A stretch of DNA of 64,000 nt from Flaccisagitta enflata (GCA_965153355.1 OZ231127.1:83514001-83578000); one strand, 5' to 3'. Shown: positions 10,796-23,206, counted from the stretch's first letter. Notes: a model not told the origin generated them from the sequence alone. A program made the numbers and translations.

Positions 10796-10990
10796 TTTTT
10801 TCGCTTTTTCTTCACTTTTTTTTCTTCTTTTTCAATTCTTTATTGAAATGATTCAAAAAACTTGAAAAAGATTACTTTGACAATGGCGATGATGTTGAAC
10901 CCAAAAACGATGAGAGAGCCAAGAGCCACGAGCAACGACGACTACAACTGACATGACTGATGCCAAAAGCAAACGGAATGAGGGAAATGA
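10796..10990 (+). repeat. Dispersed repeat, copy 1
   Basis: Shares TTGAAATGATNCAAAAAA, CAATGGCGATGATG-like and CAACTGACATGACTGATGCC-like blocks in the same order with 12433-12575. Both copies lie beside long TC arrays. Confidence 0.6.
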
Positions 10991-11039
10991 GACTAAGTTA
11001 GGGTCAATTTGTGCGCCTCGCTTAATACGGGTATAGAAA

Positions 11040-11180
11040 TGAATGCTTGGAACAAATCAATGAATAAAGAAATGAATGGATGAATGAATGAATGGATGAA
11101 TGAATGAATAAATAAGTGAATAAATGAATGAGTCAAAGATTAAATGAATGAGTTGACGAATTAATTAATGGATGAATTAC
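11040..11180 (+). repeat. AATG/GAAT-type degenerate array
   Basis: Runs of GAATGAATGGATGAAT-like units with point changes. Confidence 0.8.
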
Positions 11181-11254
11181 TGCACTAGAATGAGCATCGA
11201 GAGGCCAGAATAAACAAAGACGTCGTTAACTAACCAACCGAGCGACTGTCTTTC

Positions 11255-11255
11255 T

Positions 11256-11331
<76 letters not shown>
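11255..11331. repeat. TC dinucleotide array
   Basis: About 38 uninterrupted TC units, ending at CAGCAATTCC. Confidence 0.95.
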
Positions 11332-11334
<3 letters not shown>

Positions 11335-11489
11335 ATTCCCCTAACTAACATGTTCGGCGTTAAGACATGAGCAGTAAGTCAGGTCAACCGTGGCAGGAGC
11401 AGACAGAAGCGTGACAGGCAGAAACCTTGAAAAAAAAGAAAAGATAGGAGGAAGGAAAGGCAGAAAAACAATGCCAACACCTTTTTAGC

Positions 11490-11700
11490 ACACACAGTGC
11501 ACGTGCGGTTATTAAGACCATTAGAATTAGACCAAAAAACTAAAAGACAAAAAGACCAAAAGACAAAGAGACTAAATGTTAATTGACATAACTTTAAATA
11601 ACTTTAAAAAATGACTTAAAATGACTTAAAATGAAGTAAAACGACAAGCTATGCGTTCCCAACAGACAGATGGACCAACCGACGGACAGTGGGTTGTAGA
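11490..11700 (-). repeat. Hairpin-ended repeat (family C), degraded
   Basis: Contains AAAATGACTTAAAATGACTT, GGACCAACCGACGGACAG and GGGTTGTAGAGTCGCG in minus orientation. This is the same order as the clearer family C copies at 53446-53967 and 62675-62995. Confidence 0.55.
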
Positions 11701-12027
11701 GTCGCGCGCAAGCGAATAAAAAAAACACAGTGAAAAACAATGCCATACACGCGACCAATCAGAAGGTGCTGGCGGGTGGGAAGGGGCAGTAATGCGGGTG
11801 AGCAGGGGCAGTATTCTTGTGGGCTGCGATTGTTATATAACCGTGCAGGGGTCATAATGCTTAACAATCATTAATTCGATCGGTTTTGCGTAATTCAAAA
11901 TTTTACATAACCTTCCGATTTTCCTTCCTAGGGACATCGTTTCTCATGGAAAAGAAAGAAAAAATTAAAAGAATGAAAGGAGAAGCGAAAGAAAAGAAGA
12001 AGAAAAAGCAAAAAAGAAAAGAAAGAA

Positions 12028-12035
12028 AGGAAGAA

Positions 12036-12091
<56 letters not shown>

Positions 12092-12169
12092 ATGAAGGAA
12101 GAATGATAGAATGAAAGAATGAAGAAAGTGTGTGTGTGTGTGTGTCTGTGTGTGTGTGTGCGTGTGCGT

Positions 12170-12214
<45 letters not shown>
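12028..12214. repeat. GAAA array followed by TG/CG array
   Basis: GAAA units run to about 12091. After a short GAATGA-rich spacer, TG dinucleotides with interspersed TGCG run from about 12127 to 12214. Peptides from these frames are artefacts. Confidence 0.95.
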
Positions 12215-12217
<3 letters not shown>

Positions 12218-12332
12218 CGTTTGATATGCGTGCATTTTGTTGGGAGGGAGTGGAAAAAAGAGAATAAATAGTCCTAAGCCTCATGTCACTCTTTGATGAA
12301 GTCTGACAAATTCTTTGGAGATCTAGTGACCT

Positions 12333-12575
<243 letters not shown>

Positions 12576-12587
12576 AATAAACGTTGG

Positions 12588-12840
12588 AGATTGAATAGAA
12601 TTGAATAGAATAAAATAATAAAATAATAGAATAAGAAATAGAATAATAAAATAAAATAAAATAAAATAAAATAAATAGAATAAAATAAAATAAAAATAGA
12701 TAAATAGATAGAAATAAATTGATAGAATACGTAAATAGATAGAAATAGATAGAAATAAATCAAAGTAAATAGAATAAAATAAAATGAAATAAATAGAATA
12801 ATAAAATAATAGAATAGAATAAAATAGAATAAACGTTGGA
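12588..12840. repeat. AATAAA/ATAGA A-rich array
   Basis: AATAAAATAAAATAGA-type units, bounded on both sides by copies of AAACGTTGGAGATTGAA. Confidence 0.85.
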
Positions 12841-13019
12841 GATTGAAGAAAGACAGGAATGAAGAAAGACGGGTATGAAGAAAGACATTTTGAACTGACC
12901 AACTGATTCTCCGTGTCTGTCTGTCTGTCTGTCTGTCTGTCACTCACTTACTCACTCACTCTCTCTCATCGCGTGTTGCAGGTCTTAAAATGTAACAGAG
13001 AAAGAAAGTGATAGTAAAA

Positions 13020-13186
13020 AACAAGGCCGGATACACGGCCATGAGTTGCGGACGGGTGGGCAGGGGCGGAAATGCGCGTTTACCCACTTTTTGACTCGAT
13101 GGTTACGGACGGACCGATGGACTGAATGACGGACCGACCGACTGACCGGCGGACAAAGCCTCTTATAGAGTTGCGTGTCCGCAACT
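13020..13186 (-). mobile_element. Hairpin-ended dispersed repeat (family A), full length
   Basis: In plus-strand reading it runs from ACAAGGCCGGATACACGGCC through GGGCAGGGGCGGAAATGCGC and GACGGACCGACCGACTGACC to CTCTTATAGAG and TTGCGTGTCCGCAACT. It is followed by A-rich DNA and then a CA array. Same architecture as 60628-60788, in inverse orientation. Confidence 0.8.
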
Positions 13187-13204
13187 AAAAAAGAGAGAGA
13201 AAGA

Positions 13205-13228
13205 GACACACACACACACACACACACA

Positions 13229-13301
<73 letters not shown>
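13205..13301. repeat. CA dinucleotide array
   Basis: About 48 CA units with one GA interruption. Confidence 0.95.
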
Positions 13302-13303
<2 letters not shown>

Positions 13304-13789
13304 GGCCAGACAGACAGAGAGGCAGAAAAGGGGCAACTATTTTGAGCATTCGGCCTTGAGTGCCCTACTTGTTTTTAGTTGCTTGCTGCACTTTTATCTT
13401 GGTAAGAGACATATTTTGAACTCAAGCGGGGTTCTCTTATATTTTTTGCCGCTAAGGCTCAATATTTCTTAAATTGTTCGTAACTAAAAACCATGAAATA
13501 GTAAGGTTTTTTTCAGAATAATGAATTTTTCTGAAAAATTTCAAAATTGGTTTATTCTTACACAATCCTCTAAAAAACTGCCTCAAAAACTTTCGAAAAT
13601 GAATCTCAGCCTGGGCATTCTTATTTTATTCTTAATATTTTGGCAAACGTCAGGCTCATGTCTTTTTTAAAAAGTCTCTTATAAAAAAGTCTCTTATAAA
13701 AAAAGTCTTTTATAAAAAAGTCTCTTATGAAAAAACAAGCCCAACAGGCCAACAGTCGCGTGCTAAGTTACACAAAACTACACAACTTC

Positions 13790-15535
13790 ATACTACACAC
13801 AACTACATACTTAACATACTACATACTTACTTACTATATACTTACATACTTACTTACATACTTACACACTTACATACTTACATAATTACATACTTACCTA
13901 ATCACATACTTACCTAATTACATACTGACATATTTACATACTTACATACATACACACTTACATATTTACTTACATACTTACATACATATTACATACTTAC
14001 ATGCCTACATACATACACACTTACTTGCATACTTACTTACATACTTACATACATTTTATATACATACTTACATACATATTACTTACATACATACGTATAC
14101 ATGTAACCATACATACATACATACATACATACATACCACATGCCAACTACACACATACTTACATACTTATTTACATATTTACATACTTACATGCATGCCT
14201 ACATACTTACTTACATACTTACTTACATGCATGCCCACATGCCCACATACTCACACACTGCCTTACATGCCCACATGCCCACATCCTTATACACTTACCT
14301 ACATCACATCCCACATACTTACAGTGCCCACATACCCATACTTGCCATATTTATCTTCGTGCTTACGTAACACATATACATGCCCATAACACCCCTCACA
14401 TGCTCATAACACATATGCGTACACATACTTACATACTTACATACTTACATACTTACATACTTACATAATTACATACTTACCTAATTATATACTTCCCTGT
14501 ATTGCCTTGCCATACATACATGCCCATATTTGCCATGCCCACATACATACTACATACTTACATGCTTACATACATACCATAGTTGCCACATACTTACTTA
14601 CTTATGCACCATGCTTACATACATACACTCACTTAACACATACATACGTACATACATACACACATACATACTCACATACTTACATAATTACATACTTACA
14701 TAGTCACATACTTACATAATTACATACTGATATATTTACATACTTACATACATACACACTTACATACTATTACATATACATGCCACATACTTACATACCT
14801 ACATATGCCCGCACTTACTTACATACTCACATACTCACATACCTACATACTTACATACTTACATCCTTCATACTTACCTACATGCCCACATACGTGTGTG
14901 CCTACATACTTACATACTTACCCAACACATACTTCCATACTTCCATACTGTGCCTACATACTCATGCACATATACGTATACATACTGCACATACTTACAT
15001 ACATACTTATTTACTTACATAATTACATACTTACCTTCAACACATACTTACATATTCACATACTTACATACATACATACCCATATTTACTTACTTATATA
15101 CATACATACTACATACTTACATACTTACATACATACATGTGCACATATATACATACTTACATACTTACATACTTACATACATGTGCCCATACATACGTAC
15201 ATACATACATACTCACATACTTACATACTTACATACATACATGCCCACATACTTACATACTGCCCATATTTACATGCCATACATACTTGCACCCATGCCA
15301 CCATACTTACTTACATACTTATGCTACATACCTACATACTTGCCCATATGCCACATGCCACATGCCCTACATACTCACGCATACTTACATGCACATGTAC
15401 ATACATACTTGCCACAAACACATGCCCATGCCCCACATACTTACCTACGTACTCACATACTCACACATACTTACGTGCTTACATATACAATTACATACTT
15501 ACATGTACATACTTATTTACTACATACTACATACT
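13790..15535. repeat. 1.7-kb ACATACTT-type satellite
   Basis: Four- and eight-base units (ACAT, ACATACTT) with interspersed GCCC and TACC variants for about 1750 bases. Long H/T/Y/L-rich open frames on the plus strand follow from the repeat and are not genes. Confidence 0.95.
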
Positions 15536-15589
15536 TTAATCTATGTCCCAAAATGTTACATTCTGAACCAATGGTAGTGTGTCAATAAA

Positions 15590-15850
15590 AGTGAAAAAAT
15601 ACTAAAATACCCAAAAATGCCAAATACAATACCAAAATACCCAAAATACCCAAAAATACCAAAAAATACCTAAATATACTAAAAATGCTCAAAAATTCTC
15701 AAAAATACCTAAAAGTACCCAAAAATATCTGAAAGTACCCTAAAATACCGTAAGTACCTGAAATAACTAAAGTACCCTAAAGTACCCTGAAGCACCCTAA
15801 AGTACCCTAAAATACCCTAGAGTACCTTAAAATACCTTACAAAACCTTAA
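15590..15850. repeat. AAATACCC-type degenerate array
   Basis: Units drift from CAAAAATACC to CTAAAGTACC, about 10 bases per unit. Confidence 0.85.
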
Positions 15851-15864
15851 AAAGTCATTATTTT

Positions 15865-15925
15865 AAAAATGTGACGGACCTACCAACGGACCTACCGACG
15901 GACCTACAGACGGAACTTTTTTCCT
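15865..15925 (-). repeat. Hairpin-ended repeat, interior fragment
   Basis: Contains AAAATGTGACGGACCTACCA with further GACGGACCTAC units, as in the interior of family B. No terminal hairpin remains. Confidence 0.5.
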
Positions 15926-16274
15926 CACGGCGAAAGTCGCCATTACTGGTAAAAAAGTCTCTTATGAAAAAAAAACTCATATAAAAAAGTCTTATGAAAA
16001 AGTGTACATGACTATTTGCATATTGCTATCTAATATTTAGAATATTAGGAGTAAACCGTAAGTTATTGAGTTTGCTAGGGTATCTCTCAAGAAAACAAAT
16101 CAACCCGTCTGGTTAACATGAGACAACTCACTGCTGCAAATAATGATACGAACAATGATATTTGTCGCAAGAATTGATGGATCAAAACCATCAATTTTTG
16201 ATCAAGACAGGAAATTAAAGAAAAAACAAAACAAGGAGGTGGGAGGGACGTTGACCGGTAATTGCACAAGTTCA

Positions 16275-19200
16275 GGATGTCACCAGGGTGTAGGTGTTAT
16301 AGGTGGTTCTGGGGTGGTTAGTCTCTGGTCTGCATCGAGGAGTGGGTTGGTCACGGTGATGGTGTTTTAGGTGTTATAGGTGGTTACGCGGTGGTTGGTT
16401 GGTCTCTGGTCTGCATCGAGGGTGGGTTTGGTCCACGGTGATGGTGTTTTAGGTGTTATAGGTGGTTACGGGGTGGTTGGTTGGTCTCTGGTCTGCATCG
16501 AGGGTGGGTTTGGTCCACGGTGATGGTGTTTTAGGTGTTATAGGTGGTTACGGGGTGGTTGGTTGGTCTCTGGTCTGCATCGAGGGTGGGTTTGGTCCAC
16601 GGTGATGGTGTTTTAGGTGTTATAGGTGGTTACGGGGTGGTTGGTTGGTCTCTGGTCTGCATCGAGGGTGGGTTTGGTCCACGGTGATGGTGTTTTAGGT
16701 GTTATAGGTGGTTACGGGGTGGTTGGTTGGTCTCTGGTCTGCATCGAGGTAGGTTTGGTCCACAGTGATGATGTTTGAGTGTTATAGTGGTTACGAGGGT
16801 GGTTGAGTTTGGTCTCTGGTCTGCATCGAGGGTGGGTTTGGTCAACGGTGATGGTGTTTTAGGTGTTATAGGTGGTTCTGGGGTGGTTGGTTGGTCTCTG
16901 GTCTGCATCGAGGGTGGGTTTGGTCCACGGTGATGGTGTTTTAGGTGTTATAGGTGGTTACGGGGTGGTTGGTTGGTCTCTGGTCTGCATCGAGGGTGGG
17001 TTTGGTCACGGTGATGGTGTTTTAGGTGTAATTATGGAGGTGGTTACGGGTGGTTGGTTGGTCTCTAGTCTGCATCGAGGGTGGGTTTGGTCCACGGTGA
17101 TGGTGTTTTAGGTGTTATAGGTGGTTACGGGGTGGTTGGTTGGTCTCTGGTCTGCATCGAGGGTGGGTTTGGTCCACGGTGATGGTGTTTTAGGTGTTAT
17201 AGGTGGTTACGGGGTGGTTGGTTGGTCTCTGGTCTGCATCGAGGGTGGGTTTGGTCCACGGTGATGGTGTTTTAGGTGTTATAGGTGGTTACGGGGTGGT
17301 TGGTTGGTCTCTGGTCTGCACATCGGTGGGTTTGGTCACGTTGATGGTGTTTTAGGTGTTATAGGTGGTTTTGGGGTGGTTGGTTCTGGTCTCTGGTCTG
17401 CATCGAGGGTGGGTTTGGTCACAGTGATGGTGTTTAAGGTGTTATAGGTGGTTATGGGGTGGTTGGTTGGTCTCTGGTCTGCATCGAGGGTGGGTTTGGT
17501 CACGGTGATGGTGTTTTACCCAAGATCTTATGGGGTGGTTCTGGGGGTGGTTAGTTGGTCTCTGGTCTGCATCGAGGTGTGATTGGTCACGGTGATGGTG
17601 TTTTAGGTGTTATGGGGTGGTTGCAGGGTGGTTGGTTGGTCTCTGGTCTGCATCAGGGGTGGGTTTGGTCCACGGTGATGGTGTTTAAGGGGTTATAGGT
17701 GGTTACGGGGTGGTTGGTTGGTCTCTGAGTCTGCATCGAGGGTGGGTTTGGTCCACGGTGATGGTGTTTAGGTGTTATAGGTGGTTATGGGGTGGTTGGT
17801 TGGTCTCTGGTCTGCATCGAGGGTGGGTTTGGTCCACGGTGATGGTGTTTTAGGTGTTATAGGTGGTTACGGGGTGAATTTGGTTGGTCTCTAGTCTGCA
17901 CATCGAGGGTGGGTTTGGTCCACGGTGATGGTGTTTAGGTGTTATAGGTGGTTGCAGGGTGGTTGGTTGGTCTCTGGTCTGCATCGAGGGTGGGTTTGGT
18001 CCACGGTGATGGTGTTTAAGGTGTTATAAATGGTGGTTATGGGGTGGTTGGTTGGTCTCTGGTCTGCATCGAGGGTGGGTTTGGTCACGGTGATGGTGTT
18101 TTAGGTGTTATAGGAAATTGGTTACAGGGTGAATTTGGTTGGTCTCTGGTCTGCATCGAGGGTAGGTTTGGTCCACGGTGATGGTGTTTTAGGTGTTATA
18201 GGTGGTTATGGGGTGGTTGGTTGGTCTCTGGTCTGCATCGAGGGTAGGTTTGGTCCACGGTGATGGTGTTTTAGGTGTTATAGGTGGTTATGGGGTGGTT
18301 GGTTGGTCTCTGGTCTGCATCGAGGGTAGGTTTGGTCCACGGTGATGGTGTTTTAGGTGTTATAGGTGGGTTATGTGGTGGTCTGGTTGGTCTCTGGTCT
18401 GCATCGAGGGTGGGTTTGGTCCACGGTGATGGTGTTTTAGGTGTTATAGGTGGTTACGGGGTGGTTGGTTGGTCTCTGGTCTGCATCGAGGGTGGGTTTG
18501 GTCCACGGTGATGGTGTTTAGGTGTTATAGGTGGTTCACGGGGTGGTTGGTTGGTCTCTGGGTGCGCATCGAGGGTGGGTTTGGTCACGGTGATGGTGTT
18601 TTAGGTGTTATGGGTGGTTCTGGGGGATTGGTTGGTCTCTGAGTCTGCATCGGTGGGTTGGTCCACGGTGATGGTGTTTAGGTGTTATAGGTGGTTACGG
18701 GGTGGTTGTTTGGTCTCTGGTCTGCATCGAGGTGGGTTTGGTCCATGGTGATGGTGTTTTAGGTGTTATAGGTGGTTACCGGGTGGTTGGTTGGTCTCTG
18801 GTCTGCATCGAGGGTGGGTTTGGTCCACGGTGATGGTGTTTAAACTGTTATATGGGTGGTTACAGGGTGATTTGGTTGGTCTCTGGTCTGCATCGAGGGT
18901 GGGTTTGGTCCACAGTGATGGTGTTTTAGGTGTTATAGGTGGTTACGGGGTGGTTGGTTGGTCTCTGGTCTGCATCGAGGTAGGAGTTTGGTCACGGTGA
19001 TGAGTATTTTAGAGTGTTATAGGTGGTTGTTCTGGGGTGGTTGGTTGGTCTCTGGTCTGCATCGAGGGGTGGGTTTGGTCCACGGTGGTGGTGTTTTAGG
19101 TGTTATAGGTGGTTCTGGGGTCGGGTTGGTTGGTTGGTCTCTGGTCTGCATTGAGGTGGGTTTTAGTCACAGTGATGGTGTTTTCGGTATTATAGAGTGA

Positions 19201-19433
19201 TTTAAGAGTTGATTGGTTGGTCTCAGCTGATCTGCATCGGTGGGTTTTTGATATTAATTGATGGTATTTTAGAGTGTTATAGGTGAATTTGAGGTGGTTG
19301 GTTGGTCTCTGGTCTGCATCGAGGAGTGATTTGGTCCCACAGTGATGGTGTTTAGGTGTTATAGTGGTTTACGGTGGTTGGTTGGTCTCTGGTCTGCATC
19401 GAGGGTGGGTTTGGTCACGGTGATGGTCGGTTG
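16275..19433 (+). repeat. 82-base G-rich minisatellite, about 38 units
   Basis: TCTGGTCTGCATCGAGGGTG recurs at 82-base spacing (for example starts near 16409, 16491 and 16573). Each unit also has GGTGATGGTGTTTTAGGTG and TATAGGTGGTTACGGGGTGG. Early units are nearly identical; later ones show indels. The plus strand is G/T-rich with few C. Because 82 is not a multiple of three, the encoded peptides change frame between units, which argues against a protein repeat. Confidence 0.95.
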
Positions 19434-19520
19434 GTCGGTGGTCAGATAAAATCCGTCACATTTTTTTAATTCTGAGCGGTTTTAAGTGTTGCTGCTCCTG
19501 CTCGGCGACATCGCGACTGG
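19434..19520 (+). repeat. Hairpin-ended repeat (family B), right part
   Basis: Directly after the minisatellite: AAAATCCGTCACATTTTTTT, GAGCGGTTTT, CTGCTCCTGC, CGCGACTGGATTGCGTGTAT. These match the right half of family B at 23045-23206. Confidence 0.65.
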
Positions 19521-19749
19521 ATTGCGTGTATCTGACGCATTTTATTCGGAAATGCGCGATATTCACACTTTCTAGTGGTGTCAAGTAAAATTTTTTGAGA
19601 TATTATATAAAGCGTTAACTTTATCAATTTTCAACCCACTCACAAAGCCAGTTATAGTTCAAGACTTGAAATATGGCATGGATGGTCAACAAGGCAAAAC
19701 TTTTTGGGTTATCGAATGATTTTTGCAAATCGTTCTTTCCCCCATTTTC

Positions 19750-19895
19750 TTTCTTTCCATCTTTCTTTCTTTCTTTCTTTCTTCCTCTCTTCCTTTCTGC
19801 CTTTCTTCCTTTTTTCCTTTCTTTCTTTCTCCCCTCTACCATTCTTCCTTTCTTCCTTTCTTCCTTTCTTCCTTTCTTTCTTCCTCTTCTTTCTC
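19750..19895. repeat. TTTC/TTCC array
   Basis: Pyrimidine tetranucleotides, plus strand. Confidence 0.9.
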
Positions 19896-20155
19896 AATCA
19901 CCACCACCTTACCAACCCAAAACACGTGTCGTTTTGTCGGTTACGCCTCCTGAAAAATCGTGTTTAGTTTTTTTTTTTGTGTTCATCTCTTTTTTTTTTC
20001 TTTTTTTGTTGTTGTGCCACGGCGGGATCTTATACTGAAATGAACGATGTGGTTTAAATATCCAGACGCTTTTACTGTTATGTAATGAACAAAAGCAGTG
20101 TGTCTCTCAGTTTGTCTGTCTTTCTCGTTCTTCTTTATTTGGGGTGATACACATA

Positions 20156-20498
20156 CCGTATTTTCTGCATTTATCGCCCCCCCCCTCTAATTAGCGCCCC
20201 CCCTTTTGAAGAAAGAGAGAGCTCCTAAGAAACTTATATGTCTGGAAAAATCCTTTCAAAATTTTTATAAATCAAATTGTTTCTTGACATATAAATATAA
20301 GAATGGTATGCAATGTAAAAATATTCTTTGTTTTAGTGCTTTATTGCACTGAAATACGAAACATTTGTCCAAAACATTAAGTTTCATATAAAATCATCTA
20401 AACATGAGTGTAGGAGGGGGCGCTAATTGCAGGTTGAAAATGGCAATGTTTCATTTCATTTTCAAAAGCGCCCGGGGCGCTAATTACAGGAAATACGG
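20156..20498. mobile_element. 343-base inverted-repeat element with TA flanks
   Basis: Ends CCGTATTTTCTGC and its near-complement CAGGAAATACGG, with TAATTAGCGCCCC and GGGGCGCTAATTAC in the sub-terminal parts. TA flanks both ends (20154-20155, 20499-20500). The interior has no coding frame. Confidence 0.75.
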
Positions 20499-20773
20499 TA
20501 AGTGGTATGAGTTTTATATAATATAGGATTTATTGGATGAATTGGATGAATTGGATAATTGTATGAGTTTTTGGATAATTGTATGAGTTTTATATAGGAT
20601 GAATTATTGCACACATCATAATAATGGAGTTTGCTTGCAATGATAAGATCATAAAAAGAGAAAGAGCGTCAAAAGTAGCGTGTGGAACCCTCATTACTCG
20701 TATTCTTTAGCTTTAACCTTAGTGAGTTTCAATTGCACTTGAGGAAATCGAAATTTCAAGTCGATTACAGCAT

Positions 20774-20956
20774 TAATCGCATTAGGGAGATACAATGCAG
20801 AGTGAGCAAAAAAAAAACACAATTTTTTAAATTTTAAAACCACTTTGAGCATCGTCATCAGAGCAGATGATGATGCCCAAAGTGGTTTTCGAAAATTTAG
20901 GCAAAAAAGTTGTGTTTTTTTTGCTCACTCTGCACTGTATCTTCATAATGCGATTA
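20774..20956. repeat. Palindrome built from a Penelope terminal segment
   Basis: Arms of about 90 bases, starting TAATCGCATTA on each side and meeting at a GATGATG centre. The right arm reads GATGATGATGCCCAAAGTGG, which also occurs (inverted) at 1540-1560 next to the Penelope-like remnant. Confidence 0.7.
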
Positions 20957-21077
20957 AACATTGCTTTAATAGTTTTACTACCGGTGCTTGCAATGACGAT
21001 TCGCCACCTGACTCAGAGAAAAATTTGAAATTGAAACACTTCTATTCCCGAGACAAACGACAAAGTCGCCATCGAAC

Positions 21078-21258
21078 GAGGCCGGGCTGGGGCTGTATTT
21101 GAGGTCACTTAATCACTTTGACTGGAGCAGCGAGGCCAAAGACCGCAAAAAACAAAAAAAAGTAAAGTGTGACGGACCCACGGACCAACGGACCAAAGGA
21201 CGGACCAAACGACGGACGGACCGACAAAGCGGGTTGTAGAGTCGCATAGCACGCGACT
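21078..21258 (-). mobile_element. Hairpin-ended dispersed repeat (family C)
   Basis: Reads GGCCGGGCTGGGGCTGTATT, AAGTAAAGTGTGACGGACC, AAGCGGGTTGTAGAGTCGC, ATAGCACGCGACT: family C in minus orientation. Confidence 0.75.
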
Positions 21259-21492
21259 AAAAAGGACAGTAAAGACTTAAAGCATCCAAGCACTTGATTT
21301 CAGATACATCACACAGAGTCCACTTTTCTTCCCGTATTGGGTTTCTTTCAATGCTTGACATTATATATCATATTTGTGGTTCTACCGCGTCAGTTGTTCA
21401 ACTGATTATCACATTTTTAGCGTGGAATTCAATTTGAGTTTCGAGTTTTTTCCATTGGCGTTTCGTCATCCGTTCTGAGACGATGGAGACAC

Positions 21493-21494
21493 TC

Positions 21495-21567
<73 letters not shown>

Positions 21568-21575
21568 TTTCTTCC
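21493..21575. repeat. TTTC array
   Basis: About 20 TTTC units immediately before the family C copy at 21591. Confidence 0.95.
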
Positions 21576-21590
21576 TTTTTACTTGCGTGC

Positions 21591-21794
21591 TACGCGACTT
21601 AACAACCCGCTTTGTTGGTCCGTCCGTTGGTCAGTCAGTCGGTCTGTCCGTTGGTTGGTCCGTCCATCACACTTTACTTTTTTGGCGTTCATGGGGATTT
21701 CGGCCATACTGCTCCTGCCCAAATACTCCACTGACCTCAAATACAGCCCCAACCCACCCGCACGCGACTGGGCTAGCCGTCTATCCAGCCTTGT
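21591..21794 (+). mobile_element. Hairpin-ended dispersed repeat (family C), full length
   Basis: ACTTGCGTGCTACGCGACTT at the left (variant hairpin), CAACCCGCTTTG, GTCCGTCCGTTGGTCAGTCA, CACACTTTACTTTTTTGGCG, CCTCAAATACAGCCCCAACC, and GCCGTCTATCCAGCCTTG at the right. Confidence 0.8.
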
Positions 21795-21877
21795 TTTCTT
21801 TCTTTCCCATGCATTTTCTTTCCTTTCATTTCCCCTCTTTCTTCAAAAAAATCTTTCTTTTTTGATTTGCCCTTTTT

Positions 21878-22110
21878 AGTCGTGTGCACGCAACTCTACA
21901 ATCCGCTTTGTCCGTCCGTCCGTCCGTTGGTCCGTTGGTCCGTCGGTCCGTCGGTCAAACTTTACTTTTTTTATTACTTTAGGCTATTCTTAGTCATCTT
22001 AGGTCATTTTTAGTCATTCTAAGTCATCCTAAGCCATTCTTAGTCATTCTAAGTCATTGGAAGTCATTTTAAGTCAGTTTAAGTTATACTAAGTCACTTT
22101 GGCCAATTTA
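21878..22110 (+). mobile_element. Hairpin-ended repeat (family C) with AAGTCATT array
   Basis: AGTCGTGTGCACGCAACTCT, GTCC/GGTC units and AAACTTTACTTTTTTTATTA are followed by about 14 degenerate AGTCATTCTA units. The same decamer array, inverted, sits inside the family C copies at 53446-53967 and 62675-62995. Confidence 0.7.
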
Positions 22111-22237
22111 GTCATATAAGTCATCTAACACCATTTTATGCCTTTTTTAAATGTTTAATCATCTAGAGTCATTCTAAATTGATTAGGTGTCTAAATTAAT
22201 TATTATGTCCCATACTGTGTTTCCATAGTCTGCATTT

Positions 22238-22378
22238 AGTTGCGGACACGCAAATCTATAAGAGCTTTGTCCGTCCGTTGAATTCCAATCAGTCCGTCTC
22301 TGTCGCCACAGTCGAAGAAGGTAGAGCAGCGCTAATCCACCTGCCTGTCATAACTGGTGGCCGTGTATCCGGCCTTGT
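22238..22378 (+). mobile_element. Hairpin-ended dispersed repeat (family A)
   Basis: Starts AGTTGCGGACACGCAAATCT, with an unusual non-repetitive middle, and ends GGCCGTGTATCCGGCCTTG. A TTTC array (about 22379-22476) follows directly. Confidence 0.75.
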
Positions 22379-22407
22379 TTCTTTCTTTCCTTCTTTCTTC
22401 CTTTGTT

Positions 22408-22473
<66 letters not shown>

Positions 22474-22799
22474 TTTCATTTCCATTTTCAACCACATGGC
22501 CTTATCAACTCAAAAGGCCAAAACACTCGTAGTTCCGTCCATTACGCCATCTGAAGATTTTTTTTTTCTTATTATTTTTTTTTTTCTTTTTTGCCATGGT
22601 GGGATCTTTTACTGAAAAAAACATGTGCTTTGAAAAGATGATTTTATTGTTGTTGTAATATACAAAAGCAGTATGTTGCTCAGTTTGTCCGTGTATCTCC
22701 ATGTATTTTTTGTTTTGTTTCACTTTCTACATTGTACATTTTGCATTGCAAACTGTATTTTACAACTTTCATGATTTGTGATTTTTTTCTCCAGTTCTC

Positions 22800-22985
22800 T
22801 TCGCAGGAAAAATCCTAGCCCAAGGCCAAAATCTGAACCTCGTGGATCAAATCCAAGCCTTAATGCTCAAATTTCATTCTTCATGACAATGCGCTCCCCC
22901 CCCCCTCAGACTACCGCATCCTGTCGTATATCATGTTAAAGGCAACAGGTTCCGCTGACCATCAAACGCTTTTGCGACTTTTCTC
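22800..22985 (+). repeat. Family F fragment
   Basis: AAATCCTAGCCCAAGGCC-type units, then GGCAACAGGTTCCGCTGACC and AAACGCTTTTGCGACTTTT. Confidence 0.6.
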
Positions 22986-23044
22986 TACACTCCATTCTTT
23001 CTTTTTTTAATGACTATCTTACATCAACTATAAGTCTTCTTTTT

Positions 23045-23206
23045 AGTCGCGGACACAACTCTACACCTACCAGTCTTAGGAGTCGGTCCAGGTAGGTCGG
23101 TCGGTCGGTAGATCAGTCCCATCCGTCATTTTGCAATTCCGAAGCGGTATTCATTACTGCTCCTGCCCAACCGTCCGCGACTGGATTGCCGTGTATCCGG
23201 CCTTGT
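23045..23206 (+). mobile_element. Hairpin-ended dispersed repeat (family B)
   Basis: AGTCGCGGACACAACTCTAC, GGTAGGTCGGTCGGTCGGTA, CATCCGTCATTTTGCAATTC, CTGCTCCTGCCCAACCGTCC and GCCGTGTATCCGGCCTTG in order. Confidence 0.8.

Noticed and set aside
13790-15588. Long open frames of up to 244 codons rich in H, T, Y and L
   Set aside because: They are direct translations of the ACATACTT satellite and are open in several frames at once.
16275-19433. CRISPR-like array
   Set aside because: Units are contiguous 82-base repeats without unique spacers, in eukaryotic DNA.
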